A stretch of DNA of 64,000 nucleotides, taken from positions 1,488,001 through 1,552,000 of the forward strand of contig NZ_CP046122.1 of NCBI RefSeq assembly GCF_009707365.1. Reading direction: 5' to 3'. A program made the translations under genes and the position numbers. The notes under the pieces were generated by a model, which was given only the letters and a program-made list of their open reading frames with translations, searched no databases and had not been told where the DNA came from. Shown piece by piece: positions 52,279 through 60,279 of the stretch (positions are counted from its first letter, which is position 1; every line of letters starts with the position of its first letter). Source of the stretch: Microlunatus sp. Gsoil 973 (GTDB taxonomy: Bacteria; Actinomycetota; Actinomycetes; Propionibacteriales; Propionibacteriaceae).

Positions 52279-53102
52279 CAACCTCCACAACGAGCAGCCG
52301 CCACAAACCAGCCAAGCCAGAGCCCGGTTCCAAGACCAACGCCAACATCGACTCGAAGCTGGCCTACCTGACCCGGGTGTTGAAGACCCCAACGATCGGC
52401 CGGGTTTGGGAAGACCTCGCCGCCCAGGCTCGCGACCTGTCCTGGTCCCACGAGGAATACCTCACCGCGGTCCTGGAACGCCAGGTCGCCGACCGCGAAT
52501 CAGCCGGCACCATCATGCGGATCCGGACCGCCCACTTCCCCCAGGTCAAGACGCTGGAGGACTTCAACCTCGACCACCTGCCCTCACTCCGCAAGGACGT
52601 GCTGGCACACCTGGCCACCGCCATGTTCATACCGAAAGCCGAGAACGTGGTCCTGCTCGGACCGCCCGGCATCGGCAAAACCCACCTGGCGATCGGACTC
52701 GGGATCAAGACCGCCCAGGCCGGCTACTCGGTACTGTTCGACACCGCCACCAACTGGATCGACCGGCTCGCCCGCGCCCACCACGCCGGCCAACTCGAAG
52801 CCGAACTGAAGAAGATCCGCCGCTACAAACTCATCATCATCGACGAAGTCGGCTACATCCCTTTCGACACCGACGCCGCCAACCTGTTCTTCCAACTCGT
52901 CGCATCCCGCTACGAACAGGCATCGATCATGGTCACCAGCAACCTGCCCTTCGGCCGCTGGGGCGAGACCTTCTCCGACGATGTCGTCGCCGCCGCCATG
53001 ATCGACCGACTCGTCCACCACGCCGAAGTCCTCACCCTCTCCGGCGAGTCCTACCGCACCCGCGCCCGCCGCGAACTCCTCGCCAAAGACCGCGACAACT
53101 GA
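52275..53102 (+). CDS. istB: IS21 helper ATPase IstB
   Basis: A 275-residue AAA+ ATPase related to DnaC. Walker A GPPGIGKT is at 129-136, Walker B LIIIDEVGY at about 186-194, and the sensor region IMVTSNLPFGRWGETFSDD follows. An N-terminal IS21-specific helical domain (SKLAYLTRVLKTPTIGRVWE) precedes it. IstB promotes transposition and target selection by IstA. The ATGA overlap with istA couples translation. Confidence 0.95.
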   Translation: MTTSTTSSRHKPAKPEPGSKTNANIDSKLAYLTRVLKTPTIGRVWEDLAAQARDLSWSHEEYLTAVLERQVADRESAGTIMRIRTAHFPQVKTLEDFNLDHLPSLRKDVLAHLATAMFIPKAENVVLLGPPGIGKTHLAIGLGIKTAQAGYSVLFDTATNWIDRLARAHHAGQLEAELKKIRRYKLIIIDEVGYIPFDTDAANLFFQLVASRYEQASIMVTSNLPFGRWGETFSDDVVAAAMIDRLVHHAEVLTLSGESYRTRARRELLAKDRDN

Positions 53103-53109
53103 CCAGCAG

Positions 53110-53161
53110 GTGCTCAATTTTCAGCCGTCGCTACCTGCTCAATTTTCAGCCGCCGTTGACA
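53110..53161 (-). repeat. Right terminal repeat of IS21 element
   Basis: Two perfect copies of TGCTCAATTTTCAGCCG lie at 53111-53127 and 53136-53152, followed by the tip CGTTGACA. The end is the reverse complement counterpart of the left terminus. Confidence 0.85.
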
Positions 53162-53303
53162 CCAGGATCGGGCCGGCAACTGCTCATTCCTGCGAAGTCC
53201 ATCAGCGAGCGACGATATCGTGTTGATCGCTGACCGCAGTGTCGACGCCCGAAAGCAAGGCACAGAATGGACAGCGGTAGCCGGATGGCTCATGTCCGAA
53301 CAT
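53162..53303 (-). pseudogene. Scraps of purC and of a HIT-family gene
   Basis: Next to the IS lies ADGLRRNEQLPA (about 53166-53210), which fits the PurC segment just before its PTTK motif; one extra C would bring it into frame with the remnant across the IS. Overlapping its edge, a frame from ATG 53303 to TGA 53202 reads FGHEPSGYRCPFCALLSGVD and TAVSDQHDIVAR, which looks like the first 33 residues of a HIT-family nucleotide-binding protein (CPFC motif). The histidine triad is absent. The junction implies a deletion that fused two unrelated genes. Confidence 0.5.
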
Positions 53304-53418
53304 GACACAGATCTTGCAGGTCGCCAACCGATGCCGCAGGAGGATCCCGTCCTACAACGACGTCAGCGGTCGTTGGCGCATGGCGGCCAACAGGTTGGGC
53401 AAGCCGAAAGGATGAACG

Positions 53419-53969
53419 ATGTCCACCGACCAGCCCGCTCCGTATCCTGACCTGGACGCGGACGAGCGGACCACACTCCGGCAATTCCTTGATCACTATC
53501 GGCGTCGAGTGCTCGGCAGGTTCCAGATGTTGACCGACGAGCAAGCACGCTCCAGGACCCTCCCGGCAACCGACCTGACACCCGCTGGACTCGTCAAGCA
53601 TCTGGCTCACATGGAAGACCACTGGTTCACCGCCCGGGTGGGGGTGGCGATCTACCCGAGCCGTGGGCATCGGCACCGCTCGACGACAAGCCGGACTGGG
53701 ACATGCGATCTGCTGAGAACGACACGGTCGCCGAGGTTGCTGATCTCTATCTCGAGGCATGGGCGCGCAGCAGGGCTGTTGCTGAACGTCTCACCAGCCT
53801 GGACAGCAAAGCTCCGCGACCCTCCTTCGGCAAGGGACCGGTCACCCTCCGCTGGGTGATGGTCCACATGCTCGAGGAGACCGCCTGTCACGCCGGGCAT
53901 CTGGACTTGCTCACCGATCCCCTGCGCACGGGCCGCGCGTCACAACCTGCAGGCACCATCCAAAGCTGA
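53419..53969 (+). pseudogene. DUF664/DinB-fold protein gene with a frameshift
   Basis: The first half (DADERTTLRQFLDHYRRRVL; ARSRTLPATDLTPAGLVKHL; HMEDHWFTARVG) and second half (GDLPEPWASAPLDDKPDWDM; DTVAEVADLYLEAWARSRAV; HMLEETACHAGHLDLLTD) form one DUF664 protein of about 180 residues with the three metal histidines. They are in different frames; the shift falls in gtgggggtgg near 53640, where one more G would restore the frame. DinB-fold proteins are metal-dependent thiol transferases. Confidence 0.85.
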
Positions 53970-54005
53970 CGGGTCCGTCGGCCCGGCCCATCGAACCCCG
54001 CAGCT

Positions 54006-54383
54006 TCAGTCCCAACGCGTGGCCTTCTCATCGAAATCCGACGTGTGTGGAGTGATCACGCAGAACACCAGGCCACCGGGGTCAACCATCTGCCAGTACC
54101 GGCCATGATCATAGCTGCGGAGCCGGCGAGCCCCCAGTGCCTCCAGCCTGGCCGCCTCCGCCTCGACGTCATCGGTGTCGACGTCGAGGCGGACACGTGG
54201 CGGCGTGTCGTCATCCAGCCTCTGCAATTCCACAACGACGTCACCATCGAAGACGCCGAGCGACGAGTACGGGCCGTTCTCCTCTGCCTGGCGCCCCATC
54301 GCGGCAGCCCAGAACCTCCGACTGGCGTCGAACGACTCAGCTGGATGATCGATGAAGATCCCACCAATTCGGCTTCTATGCAT
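54006..54383 (-). CDS. VOC/glyoxalase-family protein
   Basis: A 125-residue VOC protein: SRIGGIFIDHPAESFDASRR, FWAAAMGRQAEENGPYSSLG, RVRLDVDTDDVEAEAARLEA, LGARRLRSYDHGRYWQMVDP and GGLVFCVITP. It matches the Glyoxalase_6 layout of one compact subunit. The ATG at 54383 starts the domain directly. It is divergent from the GNAT gene at 54464. Confidence 0.86.
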   Translation of the reverse strand: MHRSRIGGIFIDHPAESFDASRRFWAAAMGRQAEENGPYSSLGVFDGDVVVELQRLDDDTPPRVRLDVDTDDVEAEAARLEALGARRLRSYDHGRYWQMVDPGGLVFCVITPHTSDFDEKATRWD

Positions 54384-54463
54384 GCACAGGCAATACCCGC
54401 TGCACCGGTCACCCGACAATTCCGGACGTCGATCGTCAGGAATCCCGCGTACGCTCGGGCCGC

Positions 54464-55168
54464 ATGACGACCGATGACACGAGATCGCCGGACGCCGACC
54501 TGTCAGGCATCGCCGGGCGGTCGCTGACACGCGAAACTCCAACGCAGCGTCGACGAAATCAGCCGATCGGGCGCGACGAGTTGATCATCATCCCGGCGAA
54601 CGAGGCGACCTGGGCCGATCTGCGGACAGTGTTCGGCTCCCGCGGCGACCCGTCTCGCTGCTGGTGCCAGCGGTTCCGGATGAGCCCCGGCGAGACTTGG
54701 GTGAACCAGGGTCCCGACGAGCTCGCTGCCCGCCTCCGGGACCAGACCGCCTGTGGCCATCCGAACGCGACCGCGACCTCGGGTCTGCTCGCCTACCTGG
54801 AGGGCGAGCCGGTCGGTTGGTGCGCCGTCGCGCCACGTCCTGTCCACCATCGGATGCTGCGGAACAACCGCGTGCCTTGGGACGGCCGAACCGAAGACAA
54901 GTCCGACAGCACGGTGTGGGCGGTGACGTGCTTTCTGTCTCGCGCCGGGTACGGCCGCCGTGGCATCAGCCACGCACTGGCCGCGGCTGCGGTCGACTTT
55001 GCCGGGGCGCGCGGTGCCCGAGCACTCGAGGGATATCCCGATCTCGTCGAGGGCGGCTACGCCGGCACCCGCGACACCTTCCTCCAGGCAGGTTTCATTG
55101 AGGTGCATCAGCCGACCAAGCGCAAAGTCGTTATGCGAGTGGAGTTCACCGGTCCGACGAACGCGTGA
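54464..55168 (+). CDS. GNAT N-acetyltransferase
   Basis: A 234-residue protein; the GNAT domain starts about residue 38 (DELIIIPANEATWADLRTVF). It has the RCWCQRF motif of a distinct GNAT group, LLAYLEGEPVGWCAVAPRP, VTCFLSRAGYGRRGISHALA as motif A (G-Y-G-R-R-G-I), and LEGYPDLVEGGYAGTRDTFL with QAGFIEVHQP. The first 35 residues are arginine- and threonine-rich and may not be translated. The same group is seen shortened at 33083. Confidence 0.85.
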   Translation: MTTDDTRSPDADLSGIAGRSLTRETPTQRRRNQPIGRDELIIIPANEATWADLRTVFGSRGDPSRCWCQRFRMSPGETWVNQGPDELAARLRDQTACGHPNATATSGLLAYLEGEPVGWCAVAPRPVHHRMLRNNRVPWDGRTEDKSDSTVWAVTCFLSRAGYGRRGISHALAAAAVDFAGARGARALEGYPDLVEGGYAGTRDTFLQAGFIEVHQPTKRKVVMRVEFTGPTNA

Positions 55169-55507
55169 TCATTCCGATCCCGGACGAAGGGTAGGACCAC
55201 GATCACCATCTACCACCGTATGAAGTGCCGAGATCTCCAGGGATTGGACTTCGGCGGCGGCGGCCCCAACGATTCGTTCCTCCGTTGCCTCGATCGCACC
55301 GAGAAGCGACCGCAGACCGGCCTCGTAGCGTTCGGTCTCCTCGTACCCGATCTCCTCATGGCCCGCGGTTCGGTTATCGAACGTCGGCGCGTCGCGGACG
55401 GCTGCCGCAGTCAACTCGGTCTCGGCAGACTCTGCCAGTGCCAGCTCCGTCCTGATCGTGAGCTCGAACTCGTGCAGGTCGCGGTTGTGCTCGGGCCGTG
55501 TGGTCAT
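55169..55507 (-). CDS. Small acidic protein of unknown function
   Basis: A 112-residue protein rich in Glu, Ala, Thr and Arg, almost all helical by composition: HEFELTIRTELALAESAETE, HEEIGYEETERYEAGLRSLL and AIEATEERIVGAAAAEVQSL suggest a coiled coil. I do not recognise a family. A GGAGGAT site five bases before the ATG at 55507 supports translation. It ends where the GNAT gene ends, in convergent orientation. Confidence 0.62.
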   Translation of the reverse strand: MTTRPEHNRDLHEFELTIRTELALAESAETELTAAAVRDAPTFDNRTAGHEEIGYEETERYEAGLRSLLGAIEATEERIVGAAAAEVQSLEISALHTVVDGDRGPTLRPGSE

Positions 55508-55819
55508 GGGATCCTCCGGTTGTTCGGGCCGAACGCATCTCGGCGCTGGCGACATAGCCTGGTGACGCCGGTCATCAGGTCGACCGGACAGCGGACGGAA
55601 CTGTGACAACTTCGGTCACCTCCCTCCCTGCAACGGCGCAAGGAGAGTACGGTCCAGATACGTGTTCGATACGTGGTCTGTCAGCAAAGTGGCTCTGGAC
55701 GGGAGCGTGCAGACCTGGTCGGGGTTCTTGCTCGGGCGCAACGAGTACGGGGTCTGCAGGCCAACCCTGATGTCCGAAGCGGATACCTGTCGGGCAGGGA
55801 TGCGGTCGTCCACGAACTC
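55508..55819. other. 312-bp stretch without a clear gene
   Basis: A plus-strand frame (GTG at 55662 to 55868) reads FDTWSVSKVALDGSVQTWSG then a low-quality tail that runs into the neighbouring minus-strand gene; it has no ribosome site. I see no terminator or operator here. Confidence 0.35.
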
Positions 55820-56200
55820 CTACAACTCGCGTTGTCCAGACTGCAGTAGCGCGTCAGGCTCGATGTAGTCCGGTTCGGGGTCGACGTGGAATCGGACGGC
55901 GTCGATGGTCGTCGCGCCGCCGAGCCAGGACTTGGCGACTCTGTGCCCACCATCCATCAACCGTCCGTCGGCCGACAAGATCACGGGGTATCGGAGATCC
56001 GCCTTCTGGATACGCTCGGCATGCATCGCGACCATCCGGCAGGTGACCGGTCGGCCGCCGAACCAACAGTCCTCATCGAACTCCGGAATAGAATCGATCA
56101 GCACCGACACCACGGGGAGATCCGCTGCCAGTTCCCAGAGTCGCTCAGTCAGGTAGAACGCCGTGCCGCCGGGCACAGCGCGTGAGTGTCGTTCGGGCAT
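55820..56200 (-). CDS. ParB/sulfiredoxin-like small protein
   Basis: A 126-residue protein: PVVSVLIDSIPEFDEDCWFG, HAERIQKADLRYPVILSADG and RLMDGGHRVAKSWLGGATTI, then VRFHVDPEPD. The DGGHR block with the following helix is like the ParB/Srx fold (usually G-x-H-R), which binds CTP or ATP. The mix of DEDCWF and DGGHR is one I recall from conserved hypothetical proteins; no partner ParA is present, so a partition role is unlikely. The ATG at 56200 precedes the conserved region by about 25 residues. Confidence 0.66.
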   Translation of the reverse strand: MPERHSRAVPGGTAFYLTERLWELAADLPVVSVLIDSIPEFDEDCWFGGRPVTCRMVAMHAERIQKADLRYPVILSADGRLMDGGHRVAKSWLGGATTIDAVRFHVDPEPDYIEPDALLQSGQREL

Positions 56201-56278
56201 CCCACCATCATGACGGGAACGACCGGCCGATGGGGGCACAATGCCGGCCGTTCCGGTGCCACCGGCTTCATCCATCGC

Positions 56279-56860
56279 TCACCGGATGCGTTGCGCGAAC
56301 TCCTCCGGCGTGCGCACACCATCATCGAGGACCGCTTCATAGATTGCCATGCTGGGCAACGGCGTACCGTCGTCTCGGCGTCCACCGGTCGCTCGTTTGA
56401 TCGCGAGAATGGCGGCTTGGGCAGCCGGGTCGATGAGTGGCCCGATCCGTTCGACGTGCTGCAATGCAGGTTTGCGGTCCGGCTCATCAACGAACCAGAC
56501 ATCGAGCGTCCAAAGCTCGCCGGCAGCGTCGGCGCATTCGATGAACAGGTAGATGCCGTCCGGATAGTCCAGGTCGGTATTCCAGCGCCCTGTCTCGTTG
56601 CGCACCGTCACCGTGTGCACGTCCGGTGCGGGAATCAACTGGGCGGCGAGCTCCGTGATCGCACGCATCGTCGCAACGTCGATTCGGGGCACAACCACAA
56701 CAAGATCAATGTCGCGAGCGACCATCACGCGCAGGGCTGCGCTGCCGACCAGATGCACCTGCCCCAGGCGCAGGAGTGCCGCGTCAATGCCCACGCGGTC
56801 CCTCACCTGGCTGGCACGTTCCTCCAGCTGTCTCTCCTCGTCATCCCAATGCGCAGCCAC
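56279..56860 (-). CDS. Nucleotidyltransferase-domain protein
   Basis: A 193-residue protein of the Pol-beta nucleotidyltransferase superfamily: VHLVGSAALRVMVARDIDLVV gives the G-S and D-x-D metal site, though split by a short insertion. Later TDLDYPDGIYLFIECADAAG and WTLDVWFVDEPDRKP provide the third acid. The C-terminal AQAAILAIKRATGGRR is a helix with basic residues. It may transfer AMP or another nucleotide to a small molecule; LinB/ANT-like enzymes share this build. The GTG start at 56860 is the first one that gives good composition. Confidence 0.74.
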   Translation of the reverse strand: MAAHWDDEERQLEERASQVRDRVGIDAALLRLGQVHLVGSAALRVMVARDIDLVVVVPRIDVATMRAITELAAQLIPAPDVHTVTVRNETGRWNTDLDYPDGIYLFIECADAAGELWTLDVWFVDEPDRKPALQHVERIGPLIDPAAQAAILAIKRATGGRRDDGTPLPSMAIYEAVLDDGVRTPEEFAQRIR

Positions 56861-57005
56861 TCCGCAGATCCTATGATCGTCGGTGCTGGACTGCTTGCTT
56901 CCTGAATACCCTCCCAGGGACGAACCCATCCTCGATGCTCCACGGCATTCACGGTTATCACGGCCGCGGCGTCGGCGTCTGCGCCGCACATGGAAGGCTG
57001 CTGGC

Positions 57006-57662
57006 ATGACAGCTGTCGTCGCGGTCGTCGGTGGCCCGGGATCGGGTAAGTCGACCTTGTGTGCCGCCCTCGCGGAGAGGTTCCGGGGTGAAGGTCTGGT
57101 TGTTGATCACTTTCGCGAGGAGGAGATCCTCAGTCGAGCCGACTTCGCCCAGGTCGCATCGCAGTTCGCCGGCGGCGCCGGCAGCGTCGCACCTCGGACC
57201 CTCGTTGAGGACTACCGAGGGTACGTTTCTCGTGCCGTCACCGATGGCGTCGACCTGTTGATCACCGACGCCCTGGTGCCGTTCATCCCGTCACTGATCG
57301 CGTGGGGACACTCCGAGGCTGAGCTCGCCAGAGTGATCGGGGACTTGGAGGATGTGGCGGCGGGGGTCACGGTTGTTGTGGTGATGTTGACGGCGGATCC
57401 AGCAATCACACTGCAGCGGGCCATCAGTCGGGAAGGCGAAGGGTGGGCTGAAAGCTACATCCGCAAGTTGTCCAGGCTGCCGGGCACGTCGCACGTCGTC
57501 AGCATCCCGACGGCAGTTGATCAACTCCGTCGCGATGCCGACATCACGCGCCGGTTGCTGGCGCGGAGCAAGTGGAGACTGGTTGAGGTCGACGCGACCG
57601 CCGAGGCACGCTCAATGGCCGACTCGGTGGTGCGTCGACTGACGGCGATCCTCGCGGGCTGA
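57006..57662 (+). CDS. P-loop nucleoside kinase-like protein
   Basis: A 218-residue P-loop protein: TAVVAVVGGPGSGKSTLCAA carries Walker A GGPGSGKS (9-16). Then VVDHFREEEILSRADFAQVA, AVTDGVDLLITDALVPFIPS and VVVVMLTADPAITLQRAISR follow the order of small kinases (uridine kinase/shikimate-kinase-like). The substrate is unknown. ATG 57006 has the P-loop almost at the N-terminus as expected. It is divergent from the nucleotidyltransferase gene. Confidence 0.82.
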   Translation: MTAVVAVVGGPGSGKSTLCAALAERFRGEGLVVDHFREEEILSRADFAQVASQFAGGAGSVAPRTLVEDYRGYVSRAVTDGVDLLITDALVPFIPSLIAWGHSEAELARVIGDLEDVAAGVTVVVVMLTADPAITLQRAISREGEGWAESYIRKLSRLPGTSHVVSIPTAVDQLRRDADITRRLLARSKWRLVEVDATAEARSMADSVVRRLTAILAG

Positions 57663-57830
57663 CACGGCAAGATCAACATGCCGGCACGCAGCCAGCCACC
57701 CGGATGCGAAGATCGTCTCCTGTGCCGATCCGGTCATGCAGGGGACGTGCGGCGATGCTCGGACGTCCGGGCCCAGGTAGTTTTGCGATGTTGCCCGCTC
57801 AGACGATCTCTGTCGGATTCGGAGACACCC

Positions 57831-58868
57831 ATGTGCGCTGCTCGTGAAGAGGATGTTCTGCAGGACCTCGTGGGGTCCGACGGTGCGATAACCGAGGCTG
57901 CGAACGGAGTTGCGGCCCGATTCGGGCTAGGACGTGTCACGCATCTGTCAGCGCTGCCCGGCGCAGGCGGGCGGAACGTGCTGATCGAGACCGAGGAGGA
58001 GCCGTGGGTACTCCGTCTGGGCCTCTCGCCGGCCACATTGGGAGGGGTCAGCAGTGGGCTGCCGACGGGACTGGATGTCCTGCGCAGTGAGCGCTTCTTC
58101 GCGGCCGCGGTCCGGGAGAAGACTGCACTGCGCTCGCCGTGGCCGTACGAGATCGACGACGCCCGTGACCTCATTCCCGTGCCGTACGCGATCATGCCGC
58201 ACCTCGCTGGGACCACCCTGGGGTGGGCCGAGGACCATGACTGGGGCGCGGTGGGTACCGCTCTTGCCGAGGCAGCACTGGAGCTGCACCGACAGAGTTG
58301 GCCGGCCGCCGGTAACTGGGATCCAGCGACGAACGACATCCTGCCTTCGGAGAACGATCCGGCGACTCGCTGTCGCGCCTTGGTCCTCGACCTGATCGAC
58401 CGCACGGCGATGACGTCGGAACCGCTCGACTCCTCGAGCACGGAATGGCTGTCGGAGCGACTGGTGCACCTGTACGCCGAACCGGTCAAAGACGCGTGCC
58501 TGGTCCACGGCGACTTCGTGATCGGAAACCTCCGGATGGCCGAGGTTCACCGAACCTGGTCGGTCACCGGGATCTTCGATTTCGAGAATGCTCGAATCGG
58601 CGATCCTGAAGAGGACCTCGTCGTCCACATGTGGTGGGCCTGTTACGGTCGACGGCCGGAAGCGGCGGTGTCGTTCCTGCGCCGATATCAGCGAGACGGG
58701 CCGGTTTCGACCCGGATCTACGGATACGTGCTCGCGAGTCTGCTGGGCAATTGGGAGTATGGACGCCGGATGAACTTCCTCTGGTACGGAGACGCTCGGA
58801 CGTTCCTGGACTGGGCCGGCCCGCTCTACGACGACTTCGACCGTGTGGTAGCGGCTGCCGTCGGCTGA
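57831..58868 (+). CDS. APH-family phosphotransferase
   Basis: A 345-residue kinase-like protein of the APH family. The N-lobe has PGAGGRNVLIETEEEPWVLRL, and the catalytic part is CLVHGDFVIGNLRM with Asp and Asn. The metal site is VTGIFDFENARIGDPEEDLV with the DFG-type Asp intact. CGGAGA lies before the ATG. All catalytic positions are present, so it is probably active, with an unknown small-molecule substrate (aminoglycoside, choline or sugar types are possible). Confidence 0.85.
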   Translation: MCAAREEDVLQDLVGSDGAITEAANGVAARFGLGRVTHLSALPGAGGRNVLIETEEEPWVLRLGLSPATLGGVSSGLPTGLDVLRSERFFAAAVREKTALRSPWPYEIDDARDLIPVPYAIMPHLAGTTLGWAEDHDWGAVGTALAEAALELHRQSWPAAGNWDPATNDILPSENDPATRCRALVLDLIDRTAMTSEPLDSSSTEWLSERLVHLYAEPVKDACLVHGDFVIGNLRMAEVHRTWSVTGIFDFENARIGDPEEDLVVHMWWACYGRRPEAAVSFLRRYQRDGPVSTRIYGYVLASLLGNWEYGRRMNFLWYGDARTFLDWAGPLYDDFDRVVAAAVG

Positions 58869-58874
58869 GCCACG

Positions 58875-59186
58875 TCACCGTTTCCGCAGGTGCGCTGCCG
58901 CAACGATGCCCAGAGCGATCAGCGCAACCGCAGACGTCAAGGTGACAACCAGCCAAATGGTGGCGGCGGCCGGTGGGTTGACGTAGGTGCTGCCCTCGCT
59001 CCCTGACCGGCCGCTCGGACTCGGCGTGGGATGGTTGGTGACCGCAATCCCGACGATGCCCGCGATCAGGACGGCAACCAGTACGGCGAAGATCGTCCCG
59101 AGAACGACCTTGCTCCGTCGGCGGCGGGATGCGACGGCCATCTCCTCCTCGTCGGGAACATGATGCGCTGGTGTAGGGGTCGGCAT
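58875..59186 (-). CDS. Small membrane protein of unknown function
   Basis: A 103-residue protein with two hydrophobic helices, VVLGTIFAVLVAVLIAGIVG (about 27-46) and IWLVVTLTSAVALIALGIVA (about 77-96), separated by a Pro/Ser/Gly-rich linker, and a basic tail HLRKR. The N-terminus PTPTPAHHVPDEEE is acidic and disordered. GAAAGGGAA precedes the ATG at 59186. I do not recognise a family. Confidence 0.65.
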   Translation of the reverse strand: MPTPTPAHHVPDEEEMAVASRRRRSKVVLGTIFAVLVAVLIAGIVGIAVTNHPTPSPSGRSGSEGSTYVNPPAAATIWLVVTLTSAVALIALGIVAAAHLRKR

Positions 59187-59538
59187 TGGGTATTCCCTTT
59201 CTTCGACCTGACCGGAGAGGCTTCGCCGGGTTCGTAGAGTTGTGTCAGGCACAACGCCACCGACCGATTGCGGCAGTCAGTTTCCGCCTGAACGGTGCCC
59301 GAACGTTCCGTTGCAGTCAGGTACCCCGCCTCGGCACCACCAGTCGCTCACATGCCGAGCCAGTACCCGACAAACCGGTCTGTCGACGCACATCCAAAAG
59401 GCAGCCGGTGTCTTGACGGCAACAACGACGGGCTGTGGCCGGTGCCGGTGAGGCATCCACGGCGTTGAGGGGATCAGTCGGCCGTCGCGGCTCGAGGAGG
59501 TCGAATCTGCCCACTCCTGGTGAGGAATACTTGGGTAG
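59187..59538. other. 352-bp intergenic region
   Basis: The region lies between the divergent small membrane protein and the S51 peptidase and should contain both promoters. No coding frame has the expected codon bias and no palindrome longer than six bases was noticed. Confidence 0.5.
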
Positions 59539-60174
59539 ATGCGCCTCTACCTGTCGTCGTTCCAGCTGGGTCGCCGGCCCGAGCTGCTGTCATCTCTGGT
59601 GGATGGTGGTCGGCGCGGCTGGTTGATCATGAACGCTCTGGACGGTCTTGGCGATGGGGTCCGCCGGTCCGCTGAGGCCGAGGCACAGCTGGCGAACCTC
59701 AGCGGGCTCGGCCTCGAGGCCGCAGAACTTGATCTGCGCACCGTCGACCCGAGGATCGCCGAGCAGACGTTCGGCGAACCCGACTTCGTCTGGGTGCGCG
59801 GCGGCAACGTCTTCACCCTTCGAATGGCCATGGCCACCTCCGGCGTGGACGAGATCATCACCCAACAGGTCCGGCGAGATCGACTGGTCTACGCCGGATA
59901 CAGCGCCGGACCATGCGTCCTGGCCCCTGACCTGACCGGACTCGAGCACTGCGACCCGGTAGAACCGTGCATTGCCACCTACGGAGATGTCCGCTTCGAC
60001 GGTCTCGGGATTCTCGACCGTGCCTTCGTCCCTCACCTCAATTCCCCCTCACACCCGGAATCCCAGGCACTGGGCGAAGTCGCCGCGGCCTATGAAGCCG
60101 CAGGCCGGCCCTACTGGGCCCTCAGCGACGGCCAAGCGCTGGTCATCCAGGGCGAAGATGTCAGGATCGTCTGA
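59539..60174 (+). CDS. Peptidase S51 (dipeptidase E-like)
   Basis: A 211-residue S51 protein very close in build to the one at 369: it starts MRLYLSSFQLGRRPELLSSL, has FVWVRGGNVFTLRMAMATSG with GGN near 88-90, and the nucleophile YAGYSAGPCVLAPDLTG with Ser122. The histidine is in FVPHLNSPSHPES. It is followed by the glycosyltransferase gene after 105 bp. The two similar S51 proteins are probably paralogues. Confidence 0.88.
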   Translation: MRLYLSSFQLGRRPELLSSLVDGGRRGWLIMNALDGLGDGVRRSAEAEAQLANLSGLGLEAAELDLRTVDPRIAEQTFGEPDFVWVRGGNVFTLRMAMATSGVDEIITQQVRRDRLVYAGYSAGPCVLAPDLTGLEHCDPVEPCIATYGDVRFDGLGILDRAFVPHLNSPSHPESQALGEVAAAYEAAGRPYWALSDGQALVIQGEDVRIV

Positions 60175-60279
60175 GCCACCGGCTACGCGGACCCGCAGAA
60201 GCCGCTGCTCACCCATGATCATCAACTGTCGTTCCGGAACTCTGTTGCGCCGCCAACCCGGGCGCGATGAGATTGGACG

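Larger units (their letters stand above)
50903..53161. mobile_element. Complete IS21-family insertion sequence
   Basis: A 2259-bp element with istA and istB, ends TGTCGACG and CGTTGACA, and a CCAGG duplication on both sides. The termini carry the multiple internal repeats typical of IS21 (two related GTGAAAACTG sites on the left; two TGCTCAATTTTCAGCCG copies on the right). Both genes look intact, so it may still move. It has inserted into a purC gene. Confidence 0.93.

Noticed and set aside
55662-55868. Small plus-strand frame starting FDTWSVSKVALDG
   Set aside because: It has no ribosome site, its tail runs antisense into a better gene, and it has no recognised motif.
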